In this document: piece by piece, positions 40,665 to 49,356 of the stretch
Numbering within the stretch: the first letter of the stretch is position 1
How the letters are laid out: each line of letters opens with the position of its first letter
Source of the DNA: Chloroflexota bacterium
Lineage (GTDB): Bacteria > Chloroflexota > Dormibacteria > Dormibacterales > Dormibacteraceae
Reading direction: 5' to 3'
NCBI GenBank assembly: GCA_005883575.1
Contig: VBFH01000032.1
Coordinates: 1 to 64,000, forward strand
Length of the DNA stretch: 64,000 bases
The notes under the pieces: generated by a model
What the model was told of the DNA's origin: nothing
Database searches by the model: none
The model's input: the letters and a program-made list of their open reading frames with translations, nothing else
Made by a program: the position numbers and the translations under genes

Positions 40665-41410
40665 GCCTTCTCGAACCCCGCGCCGGTAATGATCGACTGT
40701 CCTTCAGGTGAAAGGAGGTAGGAGATGAATTCATCGGCGCCCTGATTGTTGGACGCCGACTTCAGCTTTGCGATCGGATAGTCAGCGATGACGTTCTGGC
40801 CGTCCGGTATCGCGACGCCGTCGACCTTGCCGCTAGACACGATGTCGCTCACGTACACGATGCCGGCGTCGGCTTCGCCGAGCGAGACCTTGCCCAGGAC
40901 GCCGGTGACCTGTGGTTCGAGGCTGGCTGGATGGACGGTCACATGAGCCCTGGCAAGCGCCTGCTGCGCGTATTTGCCCGCCGGCACCGAAGGGTCGGCG
41001 AGCACTGTCACGAGACCCGCGCGCGCCAGGTCAGCGAGGGTGTGGATACCTTTCGGGTTGCCCTTTTCGACGGCGATCTCGAGCCGGTTGTGCCCAAATA
41101 CCTGAGGCGATCCACCGATCAGGCCGGCGTCCTGCAGAGATTTCATGTGCGCGGTGTCGGCGGAAGCGAAGACGTCAGCCTGCGCGCCTTGCATCAGCTG
41201 CGAGCTGAGGGCCTGCGTCCCTGCGTAGTTGAACACGACGCCGAGCCGGTATTTCGGGCTGACGCGGCCCGCAACCTTGACAAATGCCGGCTCAAGAGAT
41301 GAGGCGGCGAAGACGACGATCGAGCTCACCGTGGGTGGTGGGCCGCTTCCCTGATTCCCCGCGCAACTGCCGAGTAGAAGCGCCGCGAGGCTGGCGACCC
41401 ACTTAGTCAC
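40661..41410 (-). CDS. modA: molybdate-binding lipoprotein
   Basis: This 249-residue protein has a lipoprotein signal 'VASLAALLLGSC' with lipobox Cys16, then a periplasmic-binding fold: 'VVFAASSLEPAFVKVA', 'VVFNYAGTQALSSQLMQGAQADVFASAD', 'GEADAGIVYVSDI' and 'NQGADEFISYLLSPEGQSII'. It captures molybdate (or tungstate) outside the membrane. A lipid anchor fits a single-membrane cell. It overlaps the upstream regulator gene by 8 bp. Confidence 0.95.
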   Translation of the reverse strand: MTKWVASLAALLLGSCAGNQGSGPPPTVSSIVVFAASSLEPAFVKVAGRVSPKYRLGVVFNYAGTQALSSQLMQGAQADVFASADTAHMKSLQDAGLIGGSPQVFGHNRLEIAVEKGNPKGIHTLADLARAGLVTVLADPSVPAGKYAQQALARAHVTVHPASLEPQVTGVLGKVSLGEADAGIVYVSDIVSSGKVDGVAIPDGQNVIADYPIAKLKSASNNQGADEFISYLLSPEGQSIITGAGFEKA

Positions 41411-41798
41411 GCGGCAGCTCGATGTGGACGTTGGTGGCTTTGACGACCGCGATCGCGGCCATCCCGGGTCTCAGATCGAGCTCGTCGACTGCGTCGCGCG
41501 TGATGAGTGACACGAGGCGATGGGGGCCGGCCTGGATCTCGACCTGGGCCGCGACTTTGTCTTTGATCACGCGGGTGATGATGCCGGGGAAGCGGTTGCG
41601 AGCGGACTGCTTGACCGACGCCTCGCTTCGGTCTTTGTGTTTCGGCTTGGCGATCGCCGCCAGGGACTCGCCGTCGATGAGCCGCTGGCCGCCTGAGGTC
41701 CGCACGGCGGTGAGTCGGCCGTCATCGACCATGCGCCGGACGGTGTCGACGCTGACCCCGAGAGTCTTCGCGGCTTCACCAAGGCGATAACCAGGCAT
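41403..41798 (-). CDS. HTH-TOBE molybdate-responsive regulator
   Basis: This 131-residue protein has an N-terminal excisionase/MerR-like helix-turn-helix ('YRLGEAAKTLGVSVDTVRRMVDDGRL') fused to a single TOBE domain ('NRFPGIITRVIKDKVAAQVEIQAG', 'RPGMAAIAVVKATNVHIEL') that binds molybdate. This differs from classical ModE (winged helix plus two TOBE). It is first in the molybdate operon and probably senses intracellular molybdate to control modABC. The upstream spacer (41799-41983) holds its promoter but no clear operator that I can name. Confidence 0.9.
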   Translation of the reverse strand: MPGYRLGEAAKTLGVSVDTVRRMVDDGRLTAVRTSGGQRLIDGESLAAIAKPKHKDRSEASVKQSARNRFPGIITRVIKDKVAAQVEIQAGPHRLVSLITRDAVDELDLRPGMAAIAVVKATNVHIELPRD

Positions 41799-41983
41799 AA
41801 CGCTGAAAATGCTAGCAGGCGCCAGCTAATCTGGCCAATTACGTGGCAAAGCCCACACCTCCGTCGGGCCCTCCCACTCCCATTGGGCTCCTCCCCCAGC
41901 CCGACCGACCGTACCGCAGCAACGTACCGCGCGATCTTCACAGCCACAATCCAGGTCGTTAAGACTCACTTCGTAAGCTCGGA

Positions 41984-42499
41984 ATGGACCAATCAATGGC
42001 CTGGCTCCGAGCGCACGTCGGCGAGTGGATCTCGATCCGCGCCCACGCGGAACGCGCGCCCCTGCGATTCACGCTCACCCTCACGCTCGGCGAATTGCCA
42101 GAGGGTTGGACGCGCGCGCGGGGTCACGCGCGCACGTGGGCCGGCATAGTCGGTCTGATTTGCATCACGCCGTTCGTCCTGCTGCTGGCCGCGACCCTGC
42201 TCCGCAGCGTTGGCCTCGGCGCGCCCTACGCATGGTTCTCGGCTTCGCCGATTGCCATCCTCGCCGCGACGGTCAGCCTCTTCATCGGCATCCCGGTTGC
42301 GATCGCGATCAACCTCTGGCGCATCACCCACGTCGGTTTCCAGCGTCGGTCCGGTGCCGTGGAGGGATTGGTCGCGCTCGAGTTCGCCCCTCTGCACCTG
42401 ATCGTCGTCCTCGCCGCCGTGGTCGTCGGGGGCCTATTCTTCGGTCACCTCGCCGCCGACTCTTACGCGTGCCTTCACGGAGTCCGGTCCGCCTGCTGA
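41984..42499 (+). CDS. small membrane protein, unknown
   Basis: This 171-residue protein has a soluble N-terminus (about 1-48, 'RFTLTLTLGELPEGW'), then three hydrophobic segments ('AGIVGLICITPFVLLLAATLL', 'ASPIAILAATVSLFIGIPVAIAI', 'HLIVVLAAVVVGGLFFGHLA'). I recognise no family. It stands alone, divergent from the molybdate operon. Confidence 0.65.
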   Translation: MDQSMAWLRAHVGEWISIRAHAERAPLRFTLTLTLGELPEGWTRARGHARTWAGIVGLICITPFVLLLAATLLRSVGLGAPYAWFSASPIAILAATVSLFIGIPVAIAINLWRITHVGFQRRSGAVEGLVALEFAPLHLIVVLAAVVVGGLFFGHLAADSYACLHGVRSAC

Positions 42500-42570
42500 G
42501 ACCGTAGCCGCTTACAAACTCTTCACATCCGGGTAATGCCAGAGTCGGTCGCCAGGGCTTGAATTGAGGC

Positions 42571-44022
42571 GTGAGCCTGGCCTCCGCAGAACAGCAGGTT
42601 GCCGCGACACGGACCGCCGCTCGCGGAATCACGCGACGTCAAGCTCTGGCCGCGGCGCTGGCCGCCGGAGTCGGTGTGGGTGCGATCCGTCTTCTGGGCG
42701 GATCGATGCAGCAGGTCGCGAGTCCGCGTACATCGTGGGCCAGCGGCTGGATCTCCCCGCTCGGCTCCGAGTCGGCGCGAGTCATGCATCTCCTTCGTCG
42801 CGCCACGTTCGGTTACACCCCGTCGCAGCTCGACGCCGCGCTGTCAGACGGATTCAGCAAGACCATCGATCGCCTGATCGAAACCAAGCCGGCGGAGCCG
42901 CCCCTGCTCCTGACCGCGGACACGCCCGGCGGTCGTTTTCCGATCGCCCAGCTTCAGCAGTGGTGGATCGATCACATGCTGACCACGCCGACGCCATTTG
43001 CGGAACGGATGACGCTTTTCTGGCACGGCCACTTCACCACCGATTACCGCAAGGCCGCCGACAACACCTTCATGTACTGGCAGAACCTGACCTGGCGCCG
43101 TATGTCCATCACCAACTTGCGCTCGATGCTCGTGGAGGTGACGACCGATCCCGCGATGCTTCGCTATCTCGACCTCGCGACATCGACCGGACAGAACCCC
43201 AACGAGAACTACTCGCGCGAACTCATGGAGCTCTTCACGATGGGGGCCGGCAACTACGGCGAGGACGACGTGCGCGACGGCGCCAAAGCCCTGGCCGGAT
43301 GGCAGCTGCCTCAACCTGATTCCTTCGCCACCAACAACATGAACCGGCGGCTGCCGGTCTACTCCACGCAGAAAACCGGTGTCTTCAACCCACGCCGCGC
43401 TTATCGAGGAAGCGTCACCTATCTCGGCCAGACCGGGCCGCTCGACACCCAGGGCGTGATCGATCGAATCCTCGCTCAGCCGGCCACCGCGGTCTTGATC
43501 GCGAGCAAGGTCGCACAGCATTTCGTGACCGCCCGGCCGACGACGACTTACATCGCGGGCCTCGCGGACACATTCCGGCGCAGCAAGTACGACATGAAGA
43601 CGCTGATACGCGCGGTCCTCACGAGCCCCGAGTTCACTGCCGACCGGGCCTATCGCGGCCTGGTGAAGTCGCCGACGGAGTTCATGGTCGGCGCCGCGCG
43701 TGCTCTGGGTGCGGCATCGCTTTCCAGGTTGATCGCCGGGTCGGGCGCGGGCATGGGACAGAGCCTGTTCGACCCACCCGACGTCAACGGCTGGCCGAAC
43801 AACGAGTCCTGGATCTCCTCCAACACGGTCGTCGAACGCGTCAACTTTGTGACCGCGGCGATGTCGCAGATGAAGGGGCCTTTGCCCTCGTCGTCTGAAT
43901 CCGTCCGCACCCATCTCGATGGCGTGATCAGCCAGCAGACCGCCAGCCTCCTGAACCAAGCCGCGGACGACCGGGCGCGCTGGTTCATCACTCTGGCCTC
44001 GCCGGAATTCCAGCTCAAGTAG
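42571..44022 (+). CDS. DUF1800 family protein
   Basis: This 483-residue protein starts with GTG and has a Tat-like N-terminus ('ITRRQALAAALAAGVGVG'). Family marks are 'HLLRRATFGYTPSQLDAAL', 'ERMTLFWHGHFTT', 'ENYSRELMELFTMGAGNYGEDDVRDGAKALAGW' and 'DPPDVNGWPNNESWISSN'. DUF1800 proteins almost always sit beside a DUF1501 gene, as here (11 bp apart), and are exported. Their role is unknown; a part in assembling an extracellular structure or enzyme is suspected. Confidence 0.93.
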   Translation: MSLASAEQQVAATRTAARGITRRQALAAALAAGVGVGAIRLLGGSMQQVASPRTSWASGWISPLGSESARVMHLLRRATFGYTPSQLDAALSDGFSKTIDRLIETKPAEPPLLLTADTPGGRFPIAQLQQWWIDHMLTTPTPFAERMTLFWHGHFTTDYRKAADNTFMYWQNLTWRRMSITNLRSMLVEVTTDPAMLRYLDLATSTGQNPNENYSRELMELFTMGAGNYGEDDVRDGAKALAGWQLPQPDSFATNNMNRRLPVYSTQKTGVFNPRRAYRGSVTYLGQTGPLDTQGVIDRILAQPATAVLIASKVAQHFVTARPTTTYIAGLADTFRRSKYDMKTLIRAVLTSPEFTADRAYRGLVKSPTEFMVGAARALGAASLSRLIAGSGAGMGQSLFDPPDVNGWPNNESWISSNTVVERVNFVTAAMSQMKGPLPSSSESVRTHLDGVISQQTASLLNQAADDRARWFITLASPEFQLK

Positions 44023-44033
44023 GTGGGCCAACC

Positions 44034-45329
44034 ATGAAGAAAGAAGTGGGCATCAACCAGCTCAAGCGCCGCGACTTTTTGAAGGCCGGCCTCGTCTTCG
44101 GGGCCGGCGCCTCCGGTCTTGCCGCTGGGTACGCGGCCGTGCCCGACGCATTTGCCCGCGCGGTCTACGCGGCCAAGAGCGAAGGGGTGAGCAACGACAG
44201 CGTGCTCGTCATGATCCAACTGGCCGGGGGCAACGATGGCCTGCGCACGCTGGTTCCGCTTGCCGATCCGGTACTGCACGACCTGCGCCCCAAGCTCGCG
44301 GGACCGATGGTCTCGCAGGCGCTACCGCTCAACTCCCAGTTCGGCCTCAACCACAACCTGGGCGGCATCAAAGGACTGTGGGACAGGGGCAAGGTCGCGA
44401 TCGTCCAGGGGGTTGGCTATCCGAACCCGACGTTCTCGCATTTCGAGTCGATCCGGATCTGGGAGACCGGCGATCCGACGCGCCGCCAGGTTGAGGGCTG
44501 GCTGGGACGAACTCTCGCCACAAGCTACGACAGCAACGGCCACCCGCTTACCGGGTGCGCGTGCGGTGCGACCGATACGCCGGGCGCGCTGCGCGACCTG
44601 CAGGCGACCTTGACCGTGATCCAGAACCAGAAGACCTTTGGCTTCACGGGTGGAAGCGAGGTTGAAGCGGCGGTAGGCGCTCTGTACAAAGGAACGCCAG
44701 GAATCTACGGCGCGCTCTTCGACACCGCCATCGCCACCGCGACTGAAACCATGGCCACGCTCCGCACCTCGTCTTCGACGTACCAGCCGATGGCCGACTA
44801 CACGGACAACGTCAAGCTCGTCTACTCCTCGAAGAACCAGCTAGCCGCCGCGCTCCAGCTGGCGGCGGAGCTGATCGTCACCGGTACCGGCGTCAAGCTG
44901 CTGCACGTCACTCTCGGCGGGTTCGACACTCACTACACGGAGCTGAATCGCCATGACGACCTGATGGGCTACCTCGACACGGCCGTCTCGGCCTTCTACC
45001 AGGATCTGTCAGCGCACAAGATGGCGGACAAGGTTTTGATCGCCACCTGGTCGGAGTTCGGCCGGCGGCCGAGGGAAAACGCCAGCGGGGGCACTGACCA
45101 CGGTGCAGCCGCGCCGATTCTGTTGATCGGCGATCCGGTGCATGGAGGCTTGTATGGCGCCGAGCCAAGCCTCACCAGCCTGGACGACACTGGGAACCTC
45201 AAGTTCGCGGTCGATTTTCGGTCGGTTTACCAGGAGATCTTGAGCGGACATCTCGGCGCTGACTCGGCGTCGATCCTGGGTTCCTCATTCGACCGCGTGC
45301 CGTTCCTCAAGGCGCCGGTCGCCGTCTGA
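44034..45329 (+). CDS. DUF1501 family protein, Tat-exported
   Basis: This 431-residue protein has a twin-arginine signal 'KRRDFLKAGLVFGAGASGLAAG'. The body resembles the sulfatase / alkaline-phosphatase-like fold: 'LVMIQLAGGNDGLRTLVPL', 'THYTELNRHDDLMGYLDTAVSAFYQDL' and 'WSEFGRRPRENASGGTDHGAAAPILLIG'. It is the usual partner of DUF1800, translated from the same operon. The Tat signal suggests it folds, possibly with a cofactor, before export. Confidence 0.93.
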   Translation: MKKEVGINQLKRRDFLKAGLVFGAGASGLAAGYAAVPDAFARAVYAAKSEGVSNDSVLVMIQLAGGNDGLRTLVPLADPVLHDLRPKLAGPMVSQALPLNSQFGLNHNLGGIKGLWDRGKVAIVQGVGYPNPTFSHFESIRIWETGDPTRRQVEGWLGRTLATSYDSNGHPLTGCACGATDTPGALRDLQATLTVIQNQKTFGFTGGSEVEAAVGALYKGTPGIYGALFDTAIATATETMATLRTSSSTYQPMADYTDNVKLVYSSKNQLAAALQLAAELIVTGTGVKLLHVTLGGFDTHYTELNRHDDLMGYLDTAVSAFYQDLSAHKMADKVLIATWSEFGRRPRENASGGTDHGAAAPILLIGDPVHGGLYGAEPSLTSLDDTGNLKFAVDFRSVYQEILSGHLGADSASILGSSFDRVPFLKAPVAV

Positions 45330-45333
45330 GGCG

Positions 45334-45564
45334 ATGCGGCCGCTCCTCCTCAAGATCGGGGCGACGGCGCTGACGCTCGGCGCGACCGCGGCTTCGGCAT
45401 TTTTCGTGAGCAGCCATTTGAAGAATCCGGCGGCTCCTCTTCAGCCTGCGGTGCTGTCCGCCGGCAACGGCTCGAGCACCTCCGTCCTCGGCGGCACTGT
45501 CGTGGTCGGGCCATCTGTGCAGCCGACCGACGAGGAGCCGATCACGTCGACCTATGCATCCTGA
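45334..45564 (+). CDS. small single-pass exported or anchored protein
   Basis: This 76-residue protein has an N-terminal hydrophobic segment ('IGATALTLGATAASAFFV'), then a short Ser/Gly/Pro-rich tail ending 'PTDEEPITSTYAS'. It lies 4 bp after the DUF1501 gene and overlaps the ApbE gene by 11 bp, so it is a real operon member. An FMN-attachment motif would be expected if it were the ApbE target, but I see no clear D-x-x-T-G-A-T/S. Its function is unknown. Confidence 0.7.
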   Translation: MRPLLLKIGATALTLGATAASAFFVSSHLKNPAAPLQPAVLSAGNGSSTSVLGGTVVVGPSVQPTDEEPITSTYAS

Positions 45565-46387
45565 AGCTGCGGTTGTTTCGCATCACTTCGAGGCCATGGG
45601 CACCAGCTGCGGTCTGTTCGCGGTCGCACTCCCGTTGCGTCGGTTGCTCGCCGCCGAGGCCTGGGTCCATGAGCTCGCCGCGCGCCTTACCCGGTTCTCG
45701 TCCCGCAGCGAGTTGTCTCGGCTCAATGCTGCCGCGGGGGAATGGGTCGTTGTCAGCGACGAGATGGAGGCGGTTCTTCGCGCGGCTCTGCGCGCGTACG
45801 AGCTGAGCTCGGGCCTGGTCAACGCGGCGGTGCTCCCGGCGATGCTTGCCGCGGGCTACACGCGGCCCCTGGCGCAAGGGCCGACGACGGCCATGCTGGG
45901 CGGTGCCGGAGCGCTTCCGCCGCTGCCCGAGGTGCTGCGAGTGCGCGATGGTTCGGCGCGGGTTGAGAACGGGACCGGCATCGACCTCGGCGGTATCGCC
46001 AAGGGATGGATGGCGGACCAGCTGTGCGAAATGCTCGGCCCGAACGCACTCGCCAACCTGGGCGGTGACCTTCGGGCAGTCGGCGACGGTCCCAGTGGCG
46101 GCGGTTGGCCGGTAGGTCTGACCGACGTGACTTTGATGTTGCGGGGCCAGGGTGCAGCCACCAGCAGCACGCGTCGCAGGAGCTGGCGCGAAGCGCATCA
46201 CCTGATCGATCCGCGGTCCGGGCTTCCGGCGAGGACGGGGTTGGACGAGGTTTCAGTCGTGGCCGAGAGCGGCTACGAGGCTGAGATCATCGCCAAGACG
46301 GCGCTGCTGCTCGGTCCGGAGCTCGCGCCGGCATACTGCGCGGCGCGCGCTTTCGCCTGGTGGTTGGGTGAGTCCCATGACGGCTGA
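45554..46387 (+). CDS. FAD:protein FMN transferase (ApbE family)
   Basis: This 277-residue protein carries 'HHFEAMGTSCGLFAV', 'RFSSRSELSRLNAAAGEWV', 'GIDLGGIAKGWMADQL' and 'HHLIDPRSGLPARTGLDEVSVVAES', the ApbE core with the Mg/FAD site. ApbE attaches FMN covalently to Thr/Ser of partner proteins, usually outside the membrane. No signal peptide is evident. Its stop overlaps the heme-type membrane protein gene, suggesting a shared electron-transfer job. Confidence 0.92.
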   Translation: MHPEAAVVSHHFEAMGTSCGLFAVALPLRRLLAAEAWVHELAARLTRFSSRSELSRLNAAAGEWVVVSDEMEAVLRAALRAYELSSGLVNAAVLPAMLAAGYTRPLAQGPTTAMLGGAGALPPLPEVLRVRDGSARVENGTGIDLGGIAKGWMADQLCEMLGPNALANLGGDLRAVGDGPSGGGWPVGLTDVTLMLRGQGAATSSTRRRSWREAHHLIDPRSGLPARTGLDEVSVVAESGYEAEIIAKTALLLGPELAPAYCAARAFAWWLGESHDG

Positions 46388-46913
46388 TCAGTTCTACTGG
46401 CTCCTGGCGCGAGTCACAGGTCTCGGCTCCTACGCTGCGCTGGCGATCGCACTGCTGACCGGAATCGCACTGCGCACCGCGGTGCTCGACTGGTTGGGCA
46501 GTAACCGCGCGGTGCGCTTGCTCCATGAGTTCACCATCGTGCTTTGGATTCCGCTCGCCGCGCTGCACGTGATGTCGCTGCTCTTGGACACGACTGCGCG
46601 AATTGGACCGGTCGATGTCGTGGTGCCGTTTCACTCCACCTATGGAACGCTGGCGATCGGTTTCGGTGCGCTCTCACTGGATGTGTTGATTGCGGTCACC
46701 GTGACCGCGTATTTGAAGCGCCGCCTGCGCAAAGACATCTGGCTGTGGGTGCATCGCCTGGCGTACTCAGCGTTCGCGCTGATCTTCTTGCACGCCGTGC
46801 TGAGCGGAACCGACTTCAGCGATCCCGCGGTGTCGGCGATCACGTGGGGGACGGCCGCTGCTGCCCTGACGCTCGGGCTGGCGCGAGTTCTGGGTGGCCG
46901 CCTGCCGGCCTGA
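46377..46913 (+). CDS. ferric-reductase-like transmembrane protein (b-heme type)
   Basis: This 178-residue protein has about five to six helices. Histidines in 'LLHEFTIVLWIPLAALHV' and 'WVHRLAYSAFALIFLHAVLSG' form two pairs spaced as in b-type heme-binding ferric-reductase / YedZ-like proteins. It could carry electrons across the membrane to a flavinylated partner made by ApbE just upstream. ATG at 46377 overlaps the ApbE end by 11 bp. A GTG at 46368 is an alternative. Confidence 0.85.
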   Translation: MTADQFYWLLARVTGLGSYAALAIALLTGIALRTAVLDWLGSNRAVRLLHEFTIVLWIPLAALHVMSLLLDTTARIGPVDVVVPFHSTYGTLAIGFGALSLDVLIAVTVTAYLKRRLRKDIWLWVHRLAYSAFALIFLHAVLSGTDFSDPAVSAITWGTAAAALTLGLARVLGGRLPA

Positions 46914-47017
46914 AAAGCTGCTCCCGCGGGCCCACCCTCTCCCGTCGGCACCCACCCCCAACCGACGCGCCTGGAAGCCAGTGAACCAGACAAAATTGCG
47001 GGGCGTAACGCTGGCTG

Positions 47018-48397
47018 TTAAGCGGCGATCCAATGCCGCAGCTGGATCACGCGCTCGCGCAACTGCTGCTCCGCCTCGAGCGGAGTGTCGATCTCCTGGC
47101 GCTCGCGATGCCAGCGCTCCATCGCCAGATCGAGCTGCGCCGTCTGCAAGCGCGAGACTCTGAAGTAGCCAGGCAGGCCCGCCCGGTTGAACGCCTGCAG
47201 TCGCTGGCGCAGGCGCCGCCATGGGCTCGCAAGCACCGGGACCTCATCGGCGAGGATCGCGCCCTGCCCGGTCGCCGCCTCCTTGCGCAGCTGGTCGACC
47301 AGATTCTGGCCCTCGTAGCGAATGCCGAACAGCAGCAGCGCGATGACTCCGGCGGTGAAAGGTCCGGTCATGATCAGCGTCCGCAGGTGGATCTCGACCA
47401 GACCAAAGATCGTGTTCTGAATCGGGAAGAGGTTTACCCACGCGTCCCACGAGAAGTGGCCCGCGATGGCAACGATGAAGCCGGCCACGATCGCAAAGAC
47501 TTTCTGGCGCATGGCCGGCAGCTGGCGCGCGATGCCGATGCCCGCCCCGATGTAGGCGGTGTATGTCGCGTGGCCGAAGAAAAGACCCAGCACCTGGCGG
47601 CCGTACCACTGAATCCCGGCGGCAATCCCACCCTGACCTTCGGGCGAGAAGATCGAGTACAGGTTGGTCATGTAGCTGACGGACTCCATGAAGTTGAATC
47701 CCAGCCCGACCGCCGCTCCGTAGACGATCCCGTCGACCACGTCGTCAAAGTCGTTGCGCATGACCAGGAAGAGGAGCAGGACCGCCAGGCCTTTGGCCAG
47801 CTCCTCGAGGATCCCGGCCATGAACGCGAGCGACGTGTCGAGGCCCGGTCCGGGGACGAGCGCGTGCTGTGCCGACGACTCCCAAATGGTTTCGCCCCAA
47901 ACCACCAGGCTCGTGGCGACGATGGCACCCCACGCCGCGGCCACCAGGACCAGGCGCCACGGCTCCTTGTGGTTGCGGTCCATCCGGCGCACCACCAGAA
48001 GTCCGAACGCCGTGGTGGGCAGGCAGGCGAGGGCGCAGACCGCGGCCACCCCTGGCCCCGCGGACTGCGTGTAGAGGAACACGTCGATCACCAGCAGCCA
48101 GAGCAGGACGCCAAGTCCGATCAGGACGCCGGCACGGATCAGCTGGTTGCGCCGCGTCGCCCGGTCGCGGTTGAAGGCGCGGACCAGGATGTAGGTGCCG
48201 AGCGTGATCAGCGCCACTGCGAGCAGTCCGTACAGCGATGCCCGACCCGGGATCGTGTCGAGAAAAACATAGTTGAGGATCGAGCTCGCGATCAGGGCCA
48301 GAACGACCAGGGCGGCCACAGCGACCGCGATCCGGTAGCGCGGCGGCCGCAGCCTGGATTCCGGATCGGCCGCAGGCGGCGTCGTCGAGGTGATCAA
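47018..48397 (-). CDS. PrsW-like intramembrane metalloprotease family protein
   Basis: This 459-residue protein has about nine membrane helices. Family marks are 'GILEELAKGLAVLLLF' (the EE pair), 'DGIVYGAAVGLGFNFMES' and 'GHATYTAYIGAGIGIA'; with 'AGHFSWDAWVN' these supply the Glu/His residues of the PrsW (CPBP-like) active site. PrsW in Bacillus cleaves an anti-sigma factor. A cytosolic C-terminal tail (about 390-459) is charged. It overlaps its upstream neighbour by 4 bp. Confidence 0.9.
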   Translation of the reverse strand: MITSTTPPAADPESRLRPPRYRIAVAVAALVVLALIASSILNYVFLDTIPGRASLYGLLAVALITLGTYILVRAFNRDRATRRNQLIRAGVLIGLGVLLWLLVIDVFLYTQSAGPGVAAVCALACLPTTAFGLLVVRRMDRNHKEPWRLVLVAAAWGAIVATSLVVWGETIWESSAQHALVPGPGLDTSLAFMAGILEELAKGLAVLLLFLVMRNDFDDVVDGIVYGAAVGLGFNFMESVSYMTNLYSIFSPEGQGGIAAGIQWYGRQVLGLFFGHATYTAYIGAGIGIARQLPAMRQKVFAIVAGFIVAIAGHFSWDAWVNLFPIQNTIFGLVEIHLRTLIMTGPFTAGVIALLLFGIRYEGQNLVDQLRKEAATGQGAILADEVPVLASPWRRLRQRLQAFNRAGLPGYFRVSRLQTAQLDLAMERWHRERQEIDTPLEAEQQLRERVIQLRHWIAA

Positions 48398-48885
48398 GAC
48401 CGGTCGACCACGACGAACCGGCGGCCGAGAACCTCGACCGGAACCCCGTCCTGCAAGCGCTCGACCACGAACGTATATCGACCGGGCAGCACTAAGTGGA
48501 AGCCTTCAGGCGCCTCGACTGGAACCACGCCGTGATCGGTCAGGGCGCTCGGATGCGCGGGTCCGACCGCCCCGCGCATCGACCCGAACGTGTCGTACCA
48601 ACGAGCGTCGACGATCAGGTTGGACGGGAGGGATGACCAGTCGACGACAGCCGCGAACTCTTCGCTGCGGGGAAACTCCGATCGGTCGGGCCCGACGGTC
48701 TTGTGGCTGGTCGGGTCGTACTCGTAGACGCCGACGATCCGGGCTGTGACACCGCTTGCCTGTCCAGGCCGCTCAAAGTAGGCGAACTGGACGATGCCGA
48801 TGGACAGGATCAGCACCCCGACCGTCGCGTAGACGAGCAGTGTGCGGTACAGAGTCCTCAGCTGGTCGTAGGTGGAGCCGCTCAA
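48394..48885 (-). CDS. single-pass membrane protein, unknown
   Basis: This 163-residue protein has one N-terminal helix ('LLVYATVGVLILSIGIVQFAYF') and then an extracytoplasmic, probably beta-rich domain ('ARIVGVYEYDPTSHKTVG', 'GFHLVLPGRYTFVVERLQDGVPVEVLGRRF'). It is translationally coupled (ATGA overlap) to the PrsW-like gene downstream, so it might be its substrate or partner. This is an inference from position. Confidence 0.7.
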   Translation of the reverse strand: MSGSTYDQLRTLYRTLLVYATVGVLILSIGIVQFAYFERPGQASGVTARIVGVYEYDPTSHKTVGPDRSEFPRSEEFAAVVDWSSLPSNLIVDARWYDTFGSMRGAVGPAHPSALTDHGVVPVEAPEGFHLVLPGRYTFVVERLQDGVPVEVLGRRFVVVDRS

Positions 48886-48948
48886 GCCCGATCAGTCGAA
48901 TGGATTTGCCGGCGCGTTGTCAAGGCAGAGACAAAGGAGGTAGGCCTC

Positions 48949-49275
48949 ATGCCACAACGCGCGTGGAGTGACAAGCGCGAGCGACAGTACGAACACATCA
49001 AAGAAGGGCTACTCGGGCGAGGTACCGGCGAGGACAAGGCCGAGGAGATCGCAGCCCGCACCGTGAACAAGGAGCGGGCCCAGCACGGCGAGGCTCGAGA
49101 GGCGAGCCAGACATCGATCAATGACCTCTCCCCGGGCCGCCGGGGCGGGCTGAGGTCTCACCGGGCTTCAGGCGGACGGACCTATGACCAGCTGCGCAAC
49201 GAAGCCAAAGAGCGCGGCATCAAAGGTCGCTCCCGGATGAACAAGGCCGAGCTGGAGAAAGTCCTCAGCCGCTGA
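48949..49275 (+). CDS. small protein with Rho-N/SAP-like C-terminus
   Basis: This 108-residue, strongly charged protein opens 'AWSDKRERQYEHIKEGLLGRGTGEDKAEEIAARTVNKERAQHGEA', as in the small proteins often labelled 'plasmid stabilization'. It ends 'YDQLRNEAKERGIKGRSRMNKAELEKVLSR', a Rho N-terminal / SAP-like helical motif that binds nucleic acid. A perfect ribosome-binding site (AAAGGAGG) lies 7-14 bases before ATG. It appears alone. A DNA- or RNA-binding stress protein is likely, but its precise role is unknown. Confidence 0.82.
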   Translation: MPQRAWSDKRERQYEHIKEGLLGRGTGEDKAEEIAARTVNKERAQHGEAREASQTSINDLSPGRRGGLRSHRASGGRTYDQLRNEAKERGIKGRSRMNKAELEKVLSR

Positions 49276-49356
49276 CCAAGGGCGACCCCTTCGAGGCCGT
49301 GCTGTACGCTGCAGACCTGCCGGCCGCGCCTCTGGAGGAGTGCGTCCCTGGTCCCC

